56,539 bases of DNA, taken from Rhodococcus sp. (in: high G+C Gram-positive bacteria) (GTDB taxonomy: Bacteria > Actinomycetota > Actinomycetes > Mycobacteriales > Mycobacteriaceae). The stretch spans positions 1 through 56,539 of the forward strand of contig SEEV01000005.1 in NCBI GenBank assembly GCA_004211695.1. Direction: 5' to 3'. Below the pieces are notes generated by a model, which saw nothing but the letters and a program-made list of their open reading frames with translations, was not told the DNA's origin and ran no database searches. Position 1 is the first letter of the stretch. Each line of letters opens with the position of its first letter. Shown piece by piece: positions 33,510 to 42,050 of this stretch. The translations under genes were made by a program, and so were the position numbers.

Positions 33510-34022
33510 ATGAGCACTACTGCCGTCGAGAAGCCGATCGACGAAAACCTCTTCCGGGAAGCGATGGGAAACATCTGCACCCCCGTTGCGGTGGTCACCA
33601 CCCGTGACTCCGCAGGTGAACCGTACGGGACCACCGTCAGCGCCTTCTGCTCCTTGTCCATGGCCCCGCCGATGATCCTGATCGCCCTCGACCGGGCATC
33701 CGGCCTCCTCGCAGCGGTGCGGGAGCTCGGCGCGTTCGGCGTGAACATCCTGTTGACCGATGCCGAGGATGCCGGAAAGAAGTTCGCCAGGAAGGGCAAG
33801 GGAGACTTCACCTCCACCGACTGGCACTGGCACGACGGTGTTCCGCGGCTAGCGTCGAGCACCTTCTTTCGGTGCACTACGGCCGATCTTCTCGATGGGG
33901 GTGACCATCTCATCGTCACCGGACTGGTCCATGCAGTCGGGCTGGGGGAGGGCGCCCCCCTGACCTACCACCGACGTACCTTCGGCACGCATGCCACGGT
34001 CAGCGGAACGTTGGGCCGATGA
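33510..34022 (+). CDS. Flavin reductase (DIM6/NTAB family)
   Basis: A 170-residue FMN reductase-domain protein: TPVAVVTTRDSAGEPYGTTVSAFCSLSMAPPMILIALDRAS is the FMN-binding half, and GAFGVNILLTDAEDAGKKFA the dimer/NADH part. It would supply FMNH2 to one or both LLM monooxygenases of the operon. Start ATG 33510 is preceded by AGGGAG at 6 bases; an ATG at 33486 is weaker. It overlaps the RibB-like gene by ATGA. The strong coupling suggests one functional unit. Confidence 0.85.
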   Translation: MSTTAVEKPIDENLFREAMGNICTPVAVVTTRDSAGEPYGTTVSAFCSLSMAPPMILIALDRASGLLAAVRELGAFGVNILLTDAEDAGKKFARKGKGDFTSTDWHWHDGVPRLASSTFFRCTTADLLDGGDHLIVTGLVHAVGLGEGAPLTYHRRTFGTHATVSGTLGR

Positions 34023-34768
34023 CCCGGCTCCGGGTTGCTGGCCAGCGCCCTATCGACGATCCGGCGACTTGGCTGGCCTGCGGTGGAGCGGTCGTCGCTC
34101 TCGATTCTCGCCGAAACGAGGGATTGATGGTGTTCGGGGCGGCGTACGCCACCACCGACCTGATGGCGTTCGCTGTTCGGCACGGCACCGGGTATCTGCG
34201 AGTCGCGATTTCACCGGACGTTGCGGACCGACTGAACCTGCCGCCCATGCACAACAGCTTCCGCCAGTCAGGTCAGGGTGGTTTCACAGTGTCCGTCGAC
34301 GCGAGATATGCTGTAGGCACCGGTATTTCGGCGCACGACCGAGCCTGCACCGCACGTCTGATCGCGGACCCGAACGCGCAGCCCGATGATTTCACGCGAC
34401 CGGGGCACCTCCTGCCGGTGGTAGCGGGACCGCGGGACGGTGGCGGTGAGTCGGCGGTCGCTTGTCAGGCGCTCGCACTCGTGGACGCGGCGGGGCTGAC
34501 CGCCGCCGCGGTTTACAGCGAGCTCGTCTCTGTGCAGGATCCGACCACGATCATGGCCGCCGACGAGGCCGGGGCGTTTGCGCGCTCCGTGGGTATCCCG
34601 GCCATTTGGATGCCGAATACTGACCCGCAACACTCGCGATCGAGGAATGGACGTAACACGATGAACGATCGCCATGTCGGCGAAAACCCGGCACCGGTCT
34701 TCCCGCGGACTCCGTCGGGCGGCCAGCAGCCCGCCCACCTCGCGGCCGTGGTGCCGATCCTCTCGTGA
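34019..34768 (+). CDS. RibB-like (DHBP synthase fold) protein with altered active site
   Basis: A 249-residue homolog of 3,4-dihydroxy-2-butanone-4-phosphate synthase, the ribulose-5-phosphate enzyme of riboflavin synthesis. The scaffold is clear: ATTDLMAFAVRHGTGYLRVAI, LNLPPMHNS, GFTVSVDAR, GTGISAHDRACTARLIAD and DDFTRPGHLLPV. Key parts differ. The RENEGD motif of true enzymes is RRNEGL, losing one acidic metal/substrate ligand and the final Asp, and the GHTEA motif after RPGH is replaced by GGGES. A Glu near the C-terminus (YSELVS) remains. A polar tail of about 40 residues follows. It sits between flavin reductase and LLM genes with overlaps on both sides. Possibly a non-catalytic or repurposed enzyme. 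Confidence 0.75.
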   Translation: MTRLRVAGQRPIDDPATWLACGGAVVALDSRRNEGLMVFGAAYATTDLMAFAVRHGTGYLRVAISPDVADRLNLPPMHNSFRQSGQGGFTVSVDARYAVGTGISAHDRACTARLIADPNAQPDDFTRPGHLLPVVAGPRDGGGESAVACQALALVDAAGLTAAAVYSELVSVQDPTTIMAADEAGAFARSVGIPAIWMPNTDPQHSRSRNGRNTMNDRHVGENPAPVFPRTPSGGQQPAHLAAVVPILS

Positions 34769-35820
34769 TGTCCAACCCCAGCACCGAGCCCGCCGGCCAC
34801 GGAGCGCCCGATGGCGCCATCGGGCGATCACCATCCAACCAAGACGTCCCGTCAGACCCTTCCCGATCAGGCGAAGACCTGACCCCGAGGTTCGGCTTTT
34901 TCACACCGATCGTCCAGCCGATCAACCTCCAGTCTTGGGAGGACACGGCGGAACCGCAAGACCTTGCCAGAATAGTGACAGGGGCCGAATCGCTCGGCTA
35001 CAACTATGTGACAGTCGGGGATCATGCCGCCGTCGCCGCCACGGAATCGGCCCTCTACGGGAGCCCACGCTTCTTCGATCCGATCGGCACCATCGGCTAC
35101 CTCGCCGCGCTGACCAGCCGTATCCGATTCGCCACACACGTCTATCAGATTCCACTGCGCAGCCCACTGATCACCGCCAAGGCCTTCGCGACACTCGACG
35201 TCCTCTCCCACGGCAGGATCATCGCGGGCTTCGGAGTAGGTCGGCGTGAGTACGAATCCCACGCCGCTCGCGTTCCATTCGGGCATCGTGGCAGCATTGC
35301 CGACGATTACCTCAGGGCAGTCCTCGCGTTGTGGGATGGCGAACCCACCTCCCAACACAGTCAATTCGTCGACATGGATGACCTGGTCTGTCTACCGAGA
35401 CCCGCGCAGAAACCACGTCCGCCAGTGTGGATCGGCGGCGATCGCCTCGTCGGTCTGCGCCGTGCGGTGCGGTTCGGCGATGCCTGGACACCGTGGGCCC
35501 TCACACCCGACCAGGTCACCGCAATGGTGGCGCGGCTAGCCGATGCCCACGAAGCGCAACTGCCGCCGGGATTCCGAATCATCGTTCCATTGGCTCCCCT
35601 CGGAGGCCGCGCGCCTCGAGGGCAACCGCCGGCCCCCAGCATCGAACACGGTCGTGAAGCTACTGAGAAGTGCATCGAGCAAATGGCGGGATGGCGCGAG
35701 GCCGGCGCCACCGAGTTCCTGATCGATCTCCCCAGCCCGAGCCTCGAAGCGCTCGAAGACGCGATGTCTTGGTTCGCCGCCGAGTTTATCGACCATCCAG
35801 CCGGAGTACCGGCAACGTAA
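34765..35820 (+). CDS. LLM-class oxidoreductase, F420- or FMN-dependent
   Basis: A 351-residue luciferase-like oxidoreductase with a TIM-barrel core: IVTGAESLGYNYVTVGDH, LAALTSRIRFATHVYQIPLRSP and ATLDVLSHGRIIAGFGVG with REYE. This last run is typical of the large mycobacterial F420-dependent group (TIGR03619-like), although FMN use cannot be excluded. The first about 40 residues are disordered (Ser, Pro, Asp). GTG 34765 overlaps the RibB-like stop (GTGA); ATG 34768 is an alternative. Its operon partners suggest it acts on the product of the first monooxygenase. Confidence 0.8.
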   Translation: MMSNPSTEPAGHGAPDGAIGRSPSNQDVPSDPSRSGEDLTPRFGFFTPIVQPINLQSWEDTAEPQDLARIVTGAESLGYNYVTVGDHAAVAATESALYGSPRFFDPIGTIGYLAALTSRIRFATHVYQIPLRSPLITAKAFATLDVLSHGRIIAGFGVGRREYESHAARVPFGHRGSIADDYLRAVLALWDGEPTSQHSQFVDMDDLVCLPRPAQKPRPPVWIGGDRLVGLRRAVRFGDAWTPWALTPDQVTAMVARLADAHEAQLPPGFRIIVPLAPLGGRAPRGQPPAPSIEHGREATEKCIEQMAGWREAGATEFLIDLPSPSLEALEDAMSWFAAEFIDHPAGVPAT

Positions 35821-35839
35821 CAACGAAAGCAGGAAGATT

Positions 35840-36766
35840 GTGAGCACAGACGGACCACTCGTCGGAAGAGTGGCAATTGTGACCGGCGCCGGCCGCGGCG
35901 TCGGGCGAAGTGAAGCATTGGCTCTGGCAGCGGCGGGTGCCAAGGTAGTCGTCAATGACGTCGGCGTCGACAGCGACGGTGTCGGGTCCGCGCACGGCCC
36001 CGCCGACGAAGTGGTCGACGCCATCCGCAGCGCCGGTGGCGAGGCGGTGGCCAGTTACGAATCGGTCGCCGACTGGGCCGGAGCGGGCCGGGTGGTCGAC
36101 ACCGCGGTCGATCAGTTCGGCAGGCTCGACATCGTGGTGAACAACGCCGGCATCGTTCGGCAACAGATGATCGAAGACATCACCGAAGAAGACTTCGACG
36201 CGACCATCGCAGTCAACCTCAAGGGCACGTTCGCCATCTGCCGCCACGCTATTCCCGTTCTGCGACGAGCCGGGTACGGGCGCATCATCAACACCACGTC
36301 GAACCAGTGGGCGGCCCCGCTGGGGAACGCACACTACGCAGCCTCCAAGGGCGGAGTCACCAGCCTCACCTACGACCTGGCCTGGGAACTTCAGCACGAC
36401 AAGATCACGGTCAATGCCATCGCGCCGTTTGCGGCCACTCGTATGACACAGGATGCGAGCGATCGTGACGCCGCCCTCATCCAGCAGGGAGTGATGAGCG
36501 CCAAGCGAGCCAAAGCGAAAGAGGCCCGTACTGATCCGGAACTGACCACTCCCATCGTCCTCTACCTAGCCTCCGAGGCTGCGTCCGAAGTAACCGGCTG
36601 CGTCTTCCGCACCGGTGGCGGCAAGGTGGGTCTGTACACCCATCCGGTCGAGTCACGGACGATCTTCCGTGACGAGAACACGGGCCCTTGGCCGTATGAC
36701 GACCTCGTGGATTTGCTGCCCCGGAGCGTCCTGTCCGCAGGCTCGAAGGCTCCGCACATTCAGTGA
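35840..36766 (+). CDS. SDR-family dehydrogenase, canonical
   Basis: A 308-residue short-chain dehydrogenase. Cofactor motif TGAGRGVGR at about residue 15, NNAG at about 96, catalytic Ser in NTTSNQ and the YAASK motif at about residue 173 are all present. A C-terminal extension (HPVESRTIFRDENTGPWPYDDLVDLL) is found in SDRs annotated as hydroxyacyl or alcohol dehydrogenases. GTG start preceded by AGGAAG. It is the last gene of the LLM operon and is followed by a strong terminator. Confidence 0.85.
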   Translation: MSTDGPLVGRVAIVTGAGRGVGRSEALALAAAGAKVVVNDVGVDSDGVGSAHGPADEVVDAIRSAGGEAVASYESVADWAGAGRVVDTAVDQFGRLDIVVNNAGIVRQQMIEDITEEDFDATIAVNLKGTFAICRHAIPVLRRAGYGRIINTTSNQWAAPLGNAHYAASKGGVTSLTYDLAWELQHDKITVNAIAPFAATRMTQDASDRDAALIQQGVMSAKRAKAKEARTDPELTTPIVLYLASEAASEVTGCVFRTGGGKVGLYTHPVESRTIFRDENTGPWPYDDLVDLLPRSVLSAGSKAPHIQ

Positions 36767-36780
36767 TCGCCTGAAACATC

Positions 36781-36814
36781 GATGGGCGGTACCGCAAACG
36801 CGGTACCGCCCATC
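36781..36814. terminator. bidirectional terminator hairpin
   Basis: A perfect 15-bp stem (GATGGGCGGTACCGC) with an AAAC loop lies between the convergent SDR and MFS genes. It ends with a short T-containing stretch on the plus strand. Confidence 0.85.
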
Positions 36815-36823
36815 AGATTTGGT

Positions 36824-38233
36824 CTACTCACTCGGAAGGGGCGAGCTGCCCAGGCGACGTAGGCCCGTCGCGGTGAGCACCGCAAGCACGAGCGCGAGCG
36901 CGATAAGGGCGACGACAATCGAATGCAAACCAGCGTCCGTGGCGTTGTCACCGAACGAGGCACTGATCAAACCGGACGACAAGATCGCACCGAGGTACAT
37001 GAACGTGCGCATCAGACCGGCGGCAACCCCGACGTTTTCGGCCGGAGCCTGACGGTACAAGGCGGCCTGATTGCCGATCATGCCCAGTCCAGACATGATG
37101 CCGAAGATCGTGGGAACGACGACCAGTACCCACATCGGTGTATTCGTCGTGAAGGCCAGCAGACTCGTCGTACCCACTATCGCCGCGGCCGCAGTCACGA
37201 CCAGTGACGACCTGATCATGTTCCGCCGTGCGAATGGCATCGAGATCACGATCGCGATCACCGACATCGGCAGCATCACAAGTCCGGTCTGTCCCGCCGA
37301 CAGCGCCCGGCTTTCCACAAGCCACTGGGTCAGTCCGAACAGGATCGTGTAGTTCAGCAAAAACGTCACCGCCACCCGGACGTATGTACCGCTCAGGGCG
37401 CGATTACGCACGATCAACCGGACGTCGATGAACGGTTTGCCGACCCACATTTCCCACACGACGAAGCAGATGAGCAACACACCACACAGGCCGACGGCAA
37501 CCCAGTTCGGGTGCTCGAGGTTGCCGAGGACGTACAGCAAGCTGGCGATCGTTCCGGCGAACAGGATCAACCCACCCAGATCGAGATCCCGAACGACCGA
37601 CGACCATCGCGCCCTCTCCGTTCTCGGATCCCGCGGCACCCACACAAGGGTCAAGATCAACCCGATGACCGCCAACGGCAGGTTCATCACGTACGTCACC
37701 CGCCAACCGCCGATGGCAATGAGAAGCCCTCCCAGCGGCAGTCCCACCGCCGCGGTCACCTGACCTGCGATAGCCAGGGCGCCGAGAGCACCTCCTGTCC
37801 GGCCGGCCGGACGTTCCAGCGACCACGCCCGGATGATCATCATCGCGGTGGGGTACCCGGCGGAGGTGCCGACTCCGAGCACCACACGGGCGGCAACGAG
37901 CATCGGCATGTTCACCGCGACCGTACCGAGCAACCCGCCCAGCGCGACAAGCACGAGCCCACCGAGAAACACCCGTCGCGGTCCGAACACTTCGGCGAGT
38001 TTGCCCATGGCGGGTTGGCCGATTGCGCTCGCAAGATAGAGCGCCGCAACCAAACTCGCCGTAGCAGCCGACCCGACGCCGAAAGCGCGTCCCACCGCCA
38101 CGAGTGTGGTCGCGATGACCGAACTGTTGATCGGATTCAACGCCGAGCCCAACAGCAACGGAGTGATCAAGCGCCAACTCGGGGTCTCCGTCTGCACGGG
38201 TTTGGGCTGCTCGGTGTGCACTGCCGGGCTCAC
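36824..38233 (-). CDS. MFS multidrug-type transporter (DHA2-like)
   Basis: A 469-residue membrane protein with the DHA2/EmrB arrangement of about 12-14 helices. LGSALNPINSSVIATTLVAVGRAFG, LASAIGQPAMGKLAEVFGPRR and VLGVGTSAGYPTAMMIIRAW are the first-helix, A-motif-like and C-motif regions. GTG start overlaps the MarR stop by GTGA, so the two genes form a repressor-exporter operon. The substrate is presumably toxic to the cell or a pathway intermediate; unknown. Confidence 0.85.
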   Translation of the reverse strand: MSPAVHTEQPKPVQTETPSWRLITPLLLGSALNPINSSVIATTLVAVGRAFGVGSAATASLVAALYLASAIGQPAMGKLAEVFGPRRVFLGGLVLVALGGLLGTVAVNMPMLVAARVVLGVGTSAGYPTAMMIIRAWSLERPAGRTGGALGALAIAGQVTAAVGLPLGGLLIAIGGWRVTYVMNLPLAVIGLILTLVWVPRDPRTERARWSSVVRDLDLGGLILFAGTIASLLYVLGNLEHPNWVAVGLCGVLLICFVVWEMWVGKPFIDVRLIVRNRALSGTYVRVAVTFLLNYTILFGLTQWLVESRALSAGQTGLVMLPMSVIAIVISMPFARRNMIRSSLVVTAAAAIVGTTSLLAFTTNTPMWVLVVVPTIFGIMSGLGMIGNQAALYRQAPAENVGVAAGLMRTFMYLGAILSSGLISASFGDNATDAGLHSIVVALIALALVLAVLTATGLRRLGSSPLPSE

Positions 38234-38721
38234 AGTGCAGCCACCCTGGAGCGGCCGGCGCGGCGAGCGACCGGTGGGACCTCACAGTCGGCGAGCCGAT
38301 TGAGGACGTCGACCAGCACCGGCAGTACGTCGTACTCTTCCGGGCGTAACACATGATCCACGGCGGCGGTCAACCACGCATTGCGCAGTTCGAGCACTGA
38401 CTGCAGCACCTCTCGGCCCGTTTCGGTAGCTGCGATCAGCATTCGGCGGCCGTCCTGGGGGTCCCGGTGCCGGACCAGGAGTCCCTCCTGCTCCATCGGG
38501 CCCAGTACCGCGGCCATCGATTGCGGACGCATGGACTCGGCCGCGGCGAGATCACTGGCGGTGCTCGGCGGTCCGTGCACAATCCGGTCCAGGGCGGACA
38601 GCTGGCTCCGACTCCACGGAGAGTTGTCGAGCCCGGACTCGGACCGAATGCGGCCGCGTAGTCGCTGGATGGCTAGATCGAGATCAACGGCCGCTGACGA
38701 GCGACCCGAACCAGATTTCAT
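38230..38721 (-). CDS. MarR-family transcription regulator
   Basis: A 163-residue MarR regulator. The winged helix reads WSRSQLSALDRIVHGPPSTASDLAAAESMRPQSMAAVLGPMEQEGLLVRHRDPQDGRRMLIAATETGREVL, with the DPxDGR wing conserved. The start at 38721 is preferred to upstream in-frame starts that precede any MarR sequence. It is coupled to the MFS exporter and would repress the operon until its ligand arrives. AACTATACAGTT at 38728-38739, just before the start, is an imperfect palindrome and a plausible operator. Confidence 0.8.
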   Translation of the reverse strand: MKSGSGRSSAAVDLDLAIQRLRGRIRSESGLDNSPWSRSQLSALDRIVHGPPSTASDLAAAESMRPQSMAAVLGPMEQEGLLVRHRDPQDGRRMLIAATETGREVLQSVLELRNAWLTAAVDHVLRPEEYDVLPVLVDVLNRLADCEVPPVARRAGRSRVAAL

Positions 38722-38843
38722 AAGCAAAACTATACAGTTAACCTGAGCAAATTTACGAGACAGATTTGTCACAGCAGCCCCCTGTGGATCCGCCTTGAAC
38801 GGATTCGACTCTGCTGAATTATCTGCTGAACAACAAGATTGAG

Positions 38844-38881
38844 CTCCGAACCCGAATGGGGTTCTCCGAACCCGAATGGGG
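38844..38881. repeat. two direct 18-bp repeats
   Basis: CTCCGAACCCGAATGGGG occurs at 38844-38861 and 38864-38881. The repeats lie in the gap between the marR and tetR genes, with no gene across them. Function unknown. Confidence 0.55.
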
Positions 38882-39073
38882 GAGGGGGCAGCGGGATCAG
38901 CGCGTAGATGCTCCAGCATCCACAGCCCATAAAATCGCAGGCTTCAGATTCTCAGTCGGAGTCCGCTTCGGGAGGAGGTTCGAAGCAGGCCGTGAGGCTG
39001 ATCGCTGAAGGTGTGCGACGGCCTGGTCGGCGAATCTCGAGCGGGCATCGCCGTTGGTTCATGGACTGACTGA

Positions 39074-39685
39074 TCAGTTCTCCACGGAAGGGGAGAGGGC
39101 GACCACCAGTAGCGCTTCGAGCCGGTGGGTGAGCTCCACCGGATCGGCGAGAACGAGTGCCGTGCTGCCCAACATCTTCCGCATGAGCCAGAAGCCGGCA
39201 ATGACCGAATGCGCCAGCATTGCACGCTCGTCCGCATCCGGACCTCCAAGTAACTCGCTCAAGTACCGTCCGGCATGTCTCTCGACCCCCGCTCGCACGA
39301 TTTCCGCCGCCCGTGGGTTCGAGGCCGATCGCAGCATCAGCAGGAATGGATCCAGATGCTCTGATTCTGGTGCCGTGCGATCGACCAGACGGGCGGCCAC
39401 ATCGCCGGCAAGTGTTGCTGGGTTGTCCGACAACACCGTTCGCGGGGCGAAAGCGGTATCGACTGCTTCGGTGAAGAGCTGTTCCTTCGAGCCGAAATAG
39501 CGGTTGACCAACATGGCAGTGACCCCGGCCGACTGTGCAATCTCGCGCACACCCACGCCGTCGTATCCGTGCCGCGTGAAAGCGATCACCGCCGAGTGCA
39601 ATATCGCCTCCCGGGTAGCGGCGGCGTTGCGTACTCGCTTGGGTGGGGTGCTGCTTTGGGCGAGGCCTGCCCCGTCATGGCTCAT
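39074..39685 (-). CDS. TetR-family transcription regulator
   Basis: A 203-residue TetR repressor. The HTH (AILHSAVIAFTRHGYDGVGVREIAQSAGVTAMLVNRYFGSKEQLF, about residues 25-70) is canonical; the rest is a helical ligand domain with TetR_C-like LTHRLEALLVVAL near the end. It is divergent from the SDR gene at 39794. The intergenic region holds two spaced copies of an AAGTATAC-N4-GTAGA sequence that likely bind it. Ligand unknown. Confidence 0.85.
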   Translation of the reverse strand: MSHDGAGLAQSSTPPKRVRNAAATREAILHSAVIAFTRHGYDGVGVREIAQSAGVTAMLVNRYFGSKEQLFTEAVDTAFAPRTVLSDNPATLAGDVAARLVDRTAPESEHLDPFLLMLRSASNPRAAEIVRAGVERHAGRYLSELLGGPDADERAMLAHSVIAGFWLMRKMLGSTALVLADPVELTHRLEALLVVALSPSVEN

Positions 39686-39692
39686 GTGGACA

Positions 39693-39752
39693 GTCTACCG
39701 CTGAAGTATACGAATGTAGACATTCCGCTCAGGTAAGTATACAGTTGTAGAT
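39693..39752. promoter_or_regulatory. repeated TetR-type operator between tetR and SDR genes
   Basis: GTCTAC (39693-39698), GTATAC (39706-39711) and GTAGAC (39716-39721) form a dyad. The half AAGTATAC-N4-GTAGA occurs again at 39735-39752, 31 bp away, about three helical turns. The arrangement fits a repressor bound to both divergent promoters. Confidence 0.55.
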
Positions 39753-39793
39753 ATCGAGTCGTTCAGGCGCTGCCTCAAGAAAGACCACCGAAA

Positions 39794-40594
39794 ATGGAAC
39801 TGAATCTCACCGGTAAACGCGCTTTGGTGACCGGATCAAGTACGGGTCTGGGGGAGGCTACCGCGAAACTGCTCGCCGCCGAAGGCGCTAACGTCGTGAT
39901 CCACGGCCGCAACGAATCTCGTGCGCATGCGGTTGCGGAAGAAATTCGCTCGGCCGACGGCGAGGCGAGTGTCGCGGTCGGAGATCTTGCCACCGACGAC
40001 GGAGCCGACGCGGTCGCTGCCGCCGCACTCGCCGGCGGACCGATCGACATCCTCGTCAACAATGCCGGGGCCTATGACCAGGTCGGCTGGGCGGACGCCA
40101 CCCCGGCGATCTGGGCGCAGACCTACAACGTCAACGTGCTATCGGGGGTCCGCATGATCCAGAGGCTCGTTCCTGGAATGCGCGAACGAAGATGGGGCAG
40201 GGTCGTCCAGATCGGCGGCGGTCTGGCCCTCCAGCCGATGGCCGTGCAACCCCACTACAACGCCACACTTGCGGCCCGGCACAACATGGCCGTATCTCTG
40301 GCGCGCGACCTCAAAGGCACTGGAGTCACCTCGAACACAGTGGCACCCGGAGCCATCCTCGTGGACACGGTGCAGGAACTCGTCACCAGCATTGCCCCCG
40401 CACACGGATGGAGCGGATCGTGGGACGAGATCGAACGCGCCGCGGCAAACGAATGGGTGCCGAACGACCTCGGCCGCTTCGGGCGCCCCGACGAGATTGC
40501 CGCGGCGGTCGCCTACCTCTGCAGTGACTTCGCCGAATACATCAGCGGTGCCACCATCCGAGTCGACGGGGGCACGATCCGATCGGCGTTCTGA
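39794..40594 (+). CDS. SDR-fold protein lacking canonical Ser/Lys, copy 1
   Basis: A 266-residue short-chain dehydrogenase-fold protein. The cofactor motif TGSSTGLGEA (about residue 14) and NNAG (about 90) are intact. The catalytic region is unusual: where active SDRs have a Ser before and YxxxK after, this protein reads IGGGLALQP and YNATL, so Ser is replaced by Gly and Lys by Leu while Tyr is kept. The C-terminal GATIRVDGG is normal. It is very similar to the protein at 42051. It may bind NAD(P)H without normal reductase chemistry, or use another mechanism. Divergent from tetR. Confidence 0.8.
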   Translation: MELNLTGKRALVTGSSTGLGEATAKLLAAEGANVVIHGRNESRAHAVAEEIRSADGEASVAVGDLATDDGADAVAAAALAGGPIDILVNNAGAYDQVGWADATPAIWAQTYNVNVLSGVRMIQRLVPGMRERRWGRVVQIGGGLALQPMAVQPHYNATLAARHNMAVSLARDLKGTGVTSNTVAPGAILVDTVQELVTSIAPAHGWSGSWDEIERAAANEWVPNDLGRFGRPDEIAAAVAYLCSDFAEYISGATIRVDGGTIRSAF

Positions 40595-40978
40595 CTCGTC
40601 GAGTGGGGCGGGCGCGTAGTGTGCGTTGCCCGGAACGACGCAGCGCCCGCGCCCGAATATCAGCACTCGGGGTGTCGACCGGCGCAGCGAGTGTGCTTCG
40701 CCTCAATCGCTTGCCGTCGTCGCACGTCGACCTTGTCGGCATTCCTGCGGCGGGCGAGCCATGATCCCGGTCCGATGTCCGGTCGAACACTCGCGTCCCG
40801 GACATCGGACCGTACCCACCTCTCGTTTCTGTCACCCGGCAGACGCGCCGGTTTTCGCGAAGACCAGGCTTCCGCCGAAGGGGCGACGGCTGGCCGGGAG
40901 AAGGCCGGCGGGCTCAGCCGGGCGAGTGCGTGCGAGTTGCCAACAGCCGACTCGCGTATTGGGCGCAGCGCACTCTTA

Positions 40979-40996
40979 CAACTAAACGGTTAGTTG
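40979..40996. promoter_or_regulatory. TetR-type palindrome overlapping the -35 of the SDR promoter
   Basis: CAACTAAACGGTTAGTTG is a perfect 7-bp inverted repeat with a 4-bp centre. The adjoining TTGACA is a likely -35. It resembles the site before the 11.7 kb tetR gene. Confidence 0.7.
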
Positions 40997-41031
40997 ACAG
41001 AGTCGATGAGCGGGTGTGTGATGGAGTACGT

Positions 41032-41047
41032 AACCAACTAGTCAGTT
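41032..41047. promoter_or_regulatory. second TetR-type palindrome of the SDR promoter
   Basis: AACCAACTAGTCAGTT shares the CTAG-centred palindrome of the tetR site. It lies just downstream of the predicted -10, in a position to block elongation or open-complex formation. Confidence 0.65.
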
Positions 41048-41072
41048 ATTAATTGGGATGGAGGAGAAGGCC

Positions 41073-41906
41073 ATGGCGAAGACTTGGCTCATCACCGGAA
41101 CTTCACGCGGATTCGGGCGCGACCTCGCGAAGGCTGTCCTCGCCCGAGGAGACAACCTCGTCGCAACAGCGCGCCGCCCGGCGGATTTGTCCTTTGTGGG
41201 TGACAACGACCGTGGACGTGTCTTCCAGCTCGACGTCACCGATGCCACCGCGGCACGCTCTGCCGTCCAGTTCGCTGTCACCGAGTTCGGCGCGCTCGAC
41301 GTGGTGGTCAACAACGCGGGATACGCCAACAGCGCGCCCATCGAAGAGATGAGTGACACGGATTTTCGGAACCAGATCGAAACCAACTTCTTCGGTCTGG
41401 TCAACGTCACCCGCGCCGCACTTCCGGTCCTACGGCAGCAGCGTGGCGGTGTCTTCGTGCAGTTCTCGTCCGTTGGCGGACGTGTTGGTGGCACTCCCGG
41501 TCTGGGCGCGTACCAGTCTGCGAAGTTTGCCGTGGAAGGATTCTCCGAGGTACTGGCCAACGAAGTGCAGCCATTCGGTGTCAAGGTTCTGATCGTCGAA
41601 CCAGGTGCGTTTCGTACCGACTGGCAGGGCTCGTCCATGCAGTTGCCCTCTGTCGGAGCCGATTACGAGCACACAGTGGGTGCGGTCAACCGGTACCGGC
41701 GTGAGAACGATGGAACCCAACCCGGCGATCCAGCACGAGCAGCGAACGTGATCATCGATGTCGTCGAATCCGACGATCCCCCGAGAAGGCTGCTGCTCGG
41801 AGCCGGCGCCGTCGAGATGGCACACAAGTCGTCCGTCGAGCGCGCCGCAGAGGCCGACAAGTGGGCAACGACGAGCCGGGCAGCAGACTTCCCCGCTGGT
41901 CTGTAG
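41073..41906 (+). CDS. SDR-family oxidoreductase, canonical
   Basis: A 277-residue classical SDR: TGTSRGFGRD at about residue 8, NNAGY at about 83, catalytic Ser in QFSSVGG and YQSAK at about residue 148. The start ATG 41073 is preceded by GGAGGAGAAGG, better than the in-frame ATG at 41058. Two palindromes of the 11.7 kb TetR type flank its promoter. Together with the exporter at 47171 it forms an apparent detoxification regulon: reduce or oxidise a carbonyl compound and pump it out. Confidence 0.85.
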   Translation: MAKTWLITGTSRGFGRDLAKAVLARGDNLVATARRPADLSFVGDNDRGRVFQLDVTDATAARSAVQFAVTEFGALDVVVNNAGYANSAPIEEMSDTDFRNQIETNFFGLVNVTRAALPVLRQQRGGVFVQFSSVGGRVGGTPGLGAYQSAKFAVEGFSEVLANEVQPFGVKVLIVEPGAFRTDWQGSSMQLPSVGADYEHTVGAVNRYRRENDGTQPGDPARAANVIIDVVESDDPPRRLLLGAGAVEMAHKSSVERAAEADKWATTSRAADFPAGL

Positions 41907-42050
41907 CCGTCACCTTGCACCTCCGCTTCATTCGCACCGATCACCGGTGATGGATCCGTCATCGCCGAGCACCGACACTTCGAGGACTAACCCCACGCGC
42001 CACCTCCCCGGTCGGCGCGCCGATTACGACCCACCCAACAGGAGGAAATC

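Larger units (their letters stand above)
40595..41072. other. control region between SDR genes
   Basis: No gene is supported. The right end has two TetR-type palindromes (40979-40996, 41032-41047) flanking a TTGACA (40994-40999) and a TGTGAT-like -10 at 41017-41022. Confidence 0.55.

Noticed and set aside
34019..34768. functional ribB gene for riboflavin synthesis
   Set aside because: The RENEGD and GHTEA motifs needed for catalysis are altered, so the standard annotation would be misleading.
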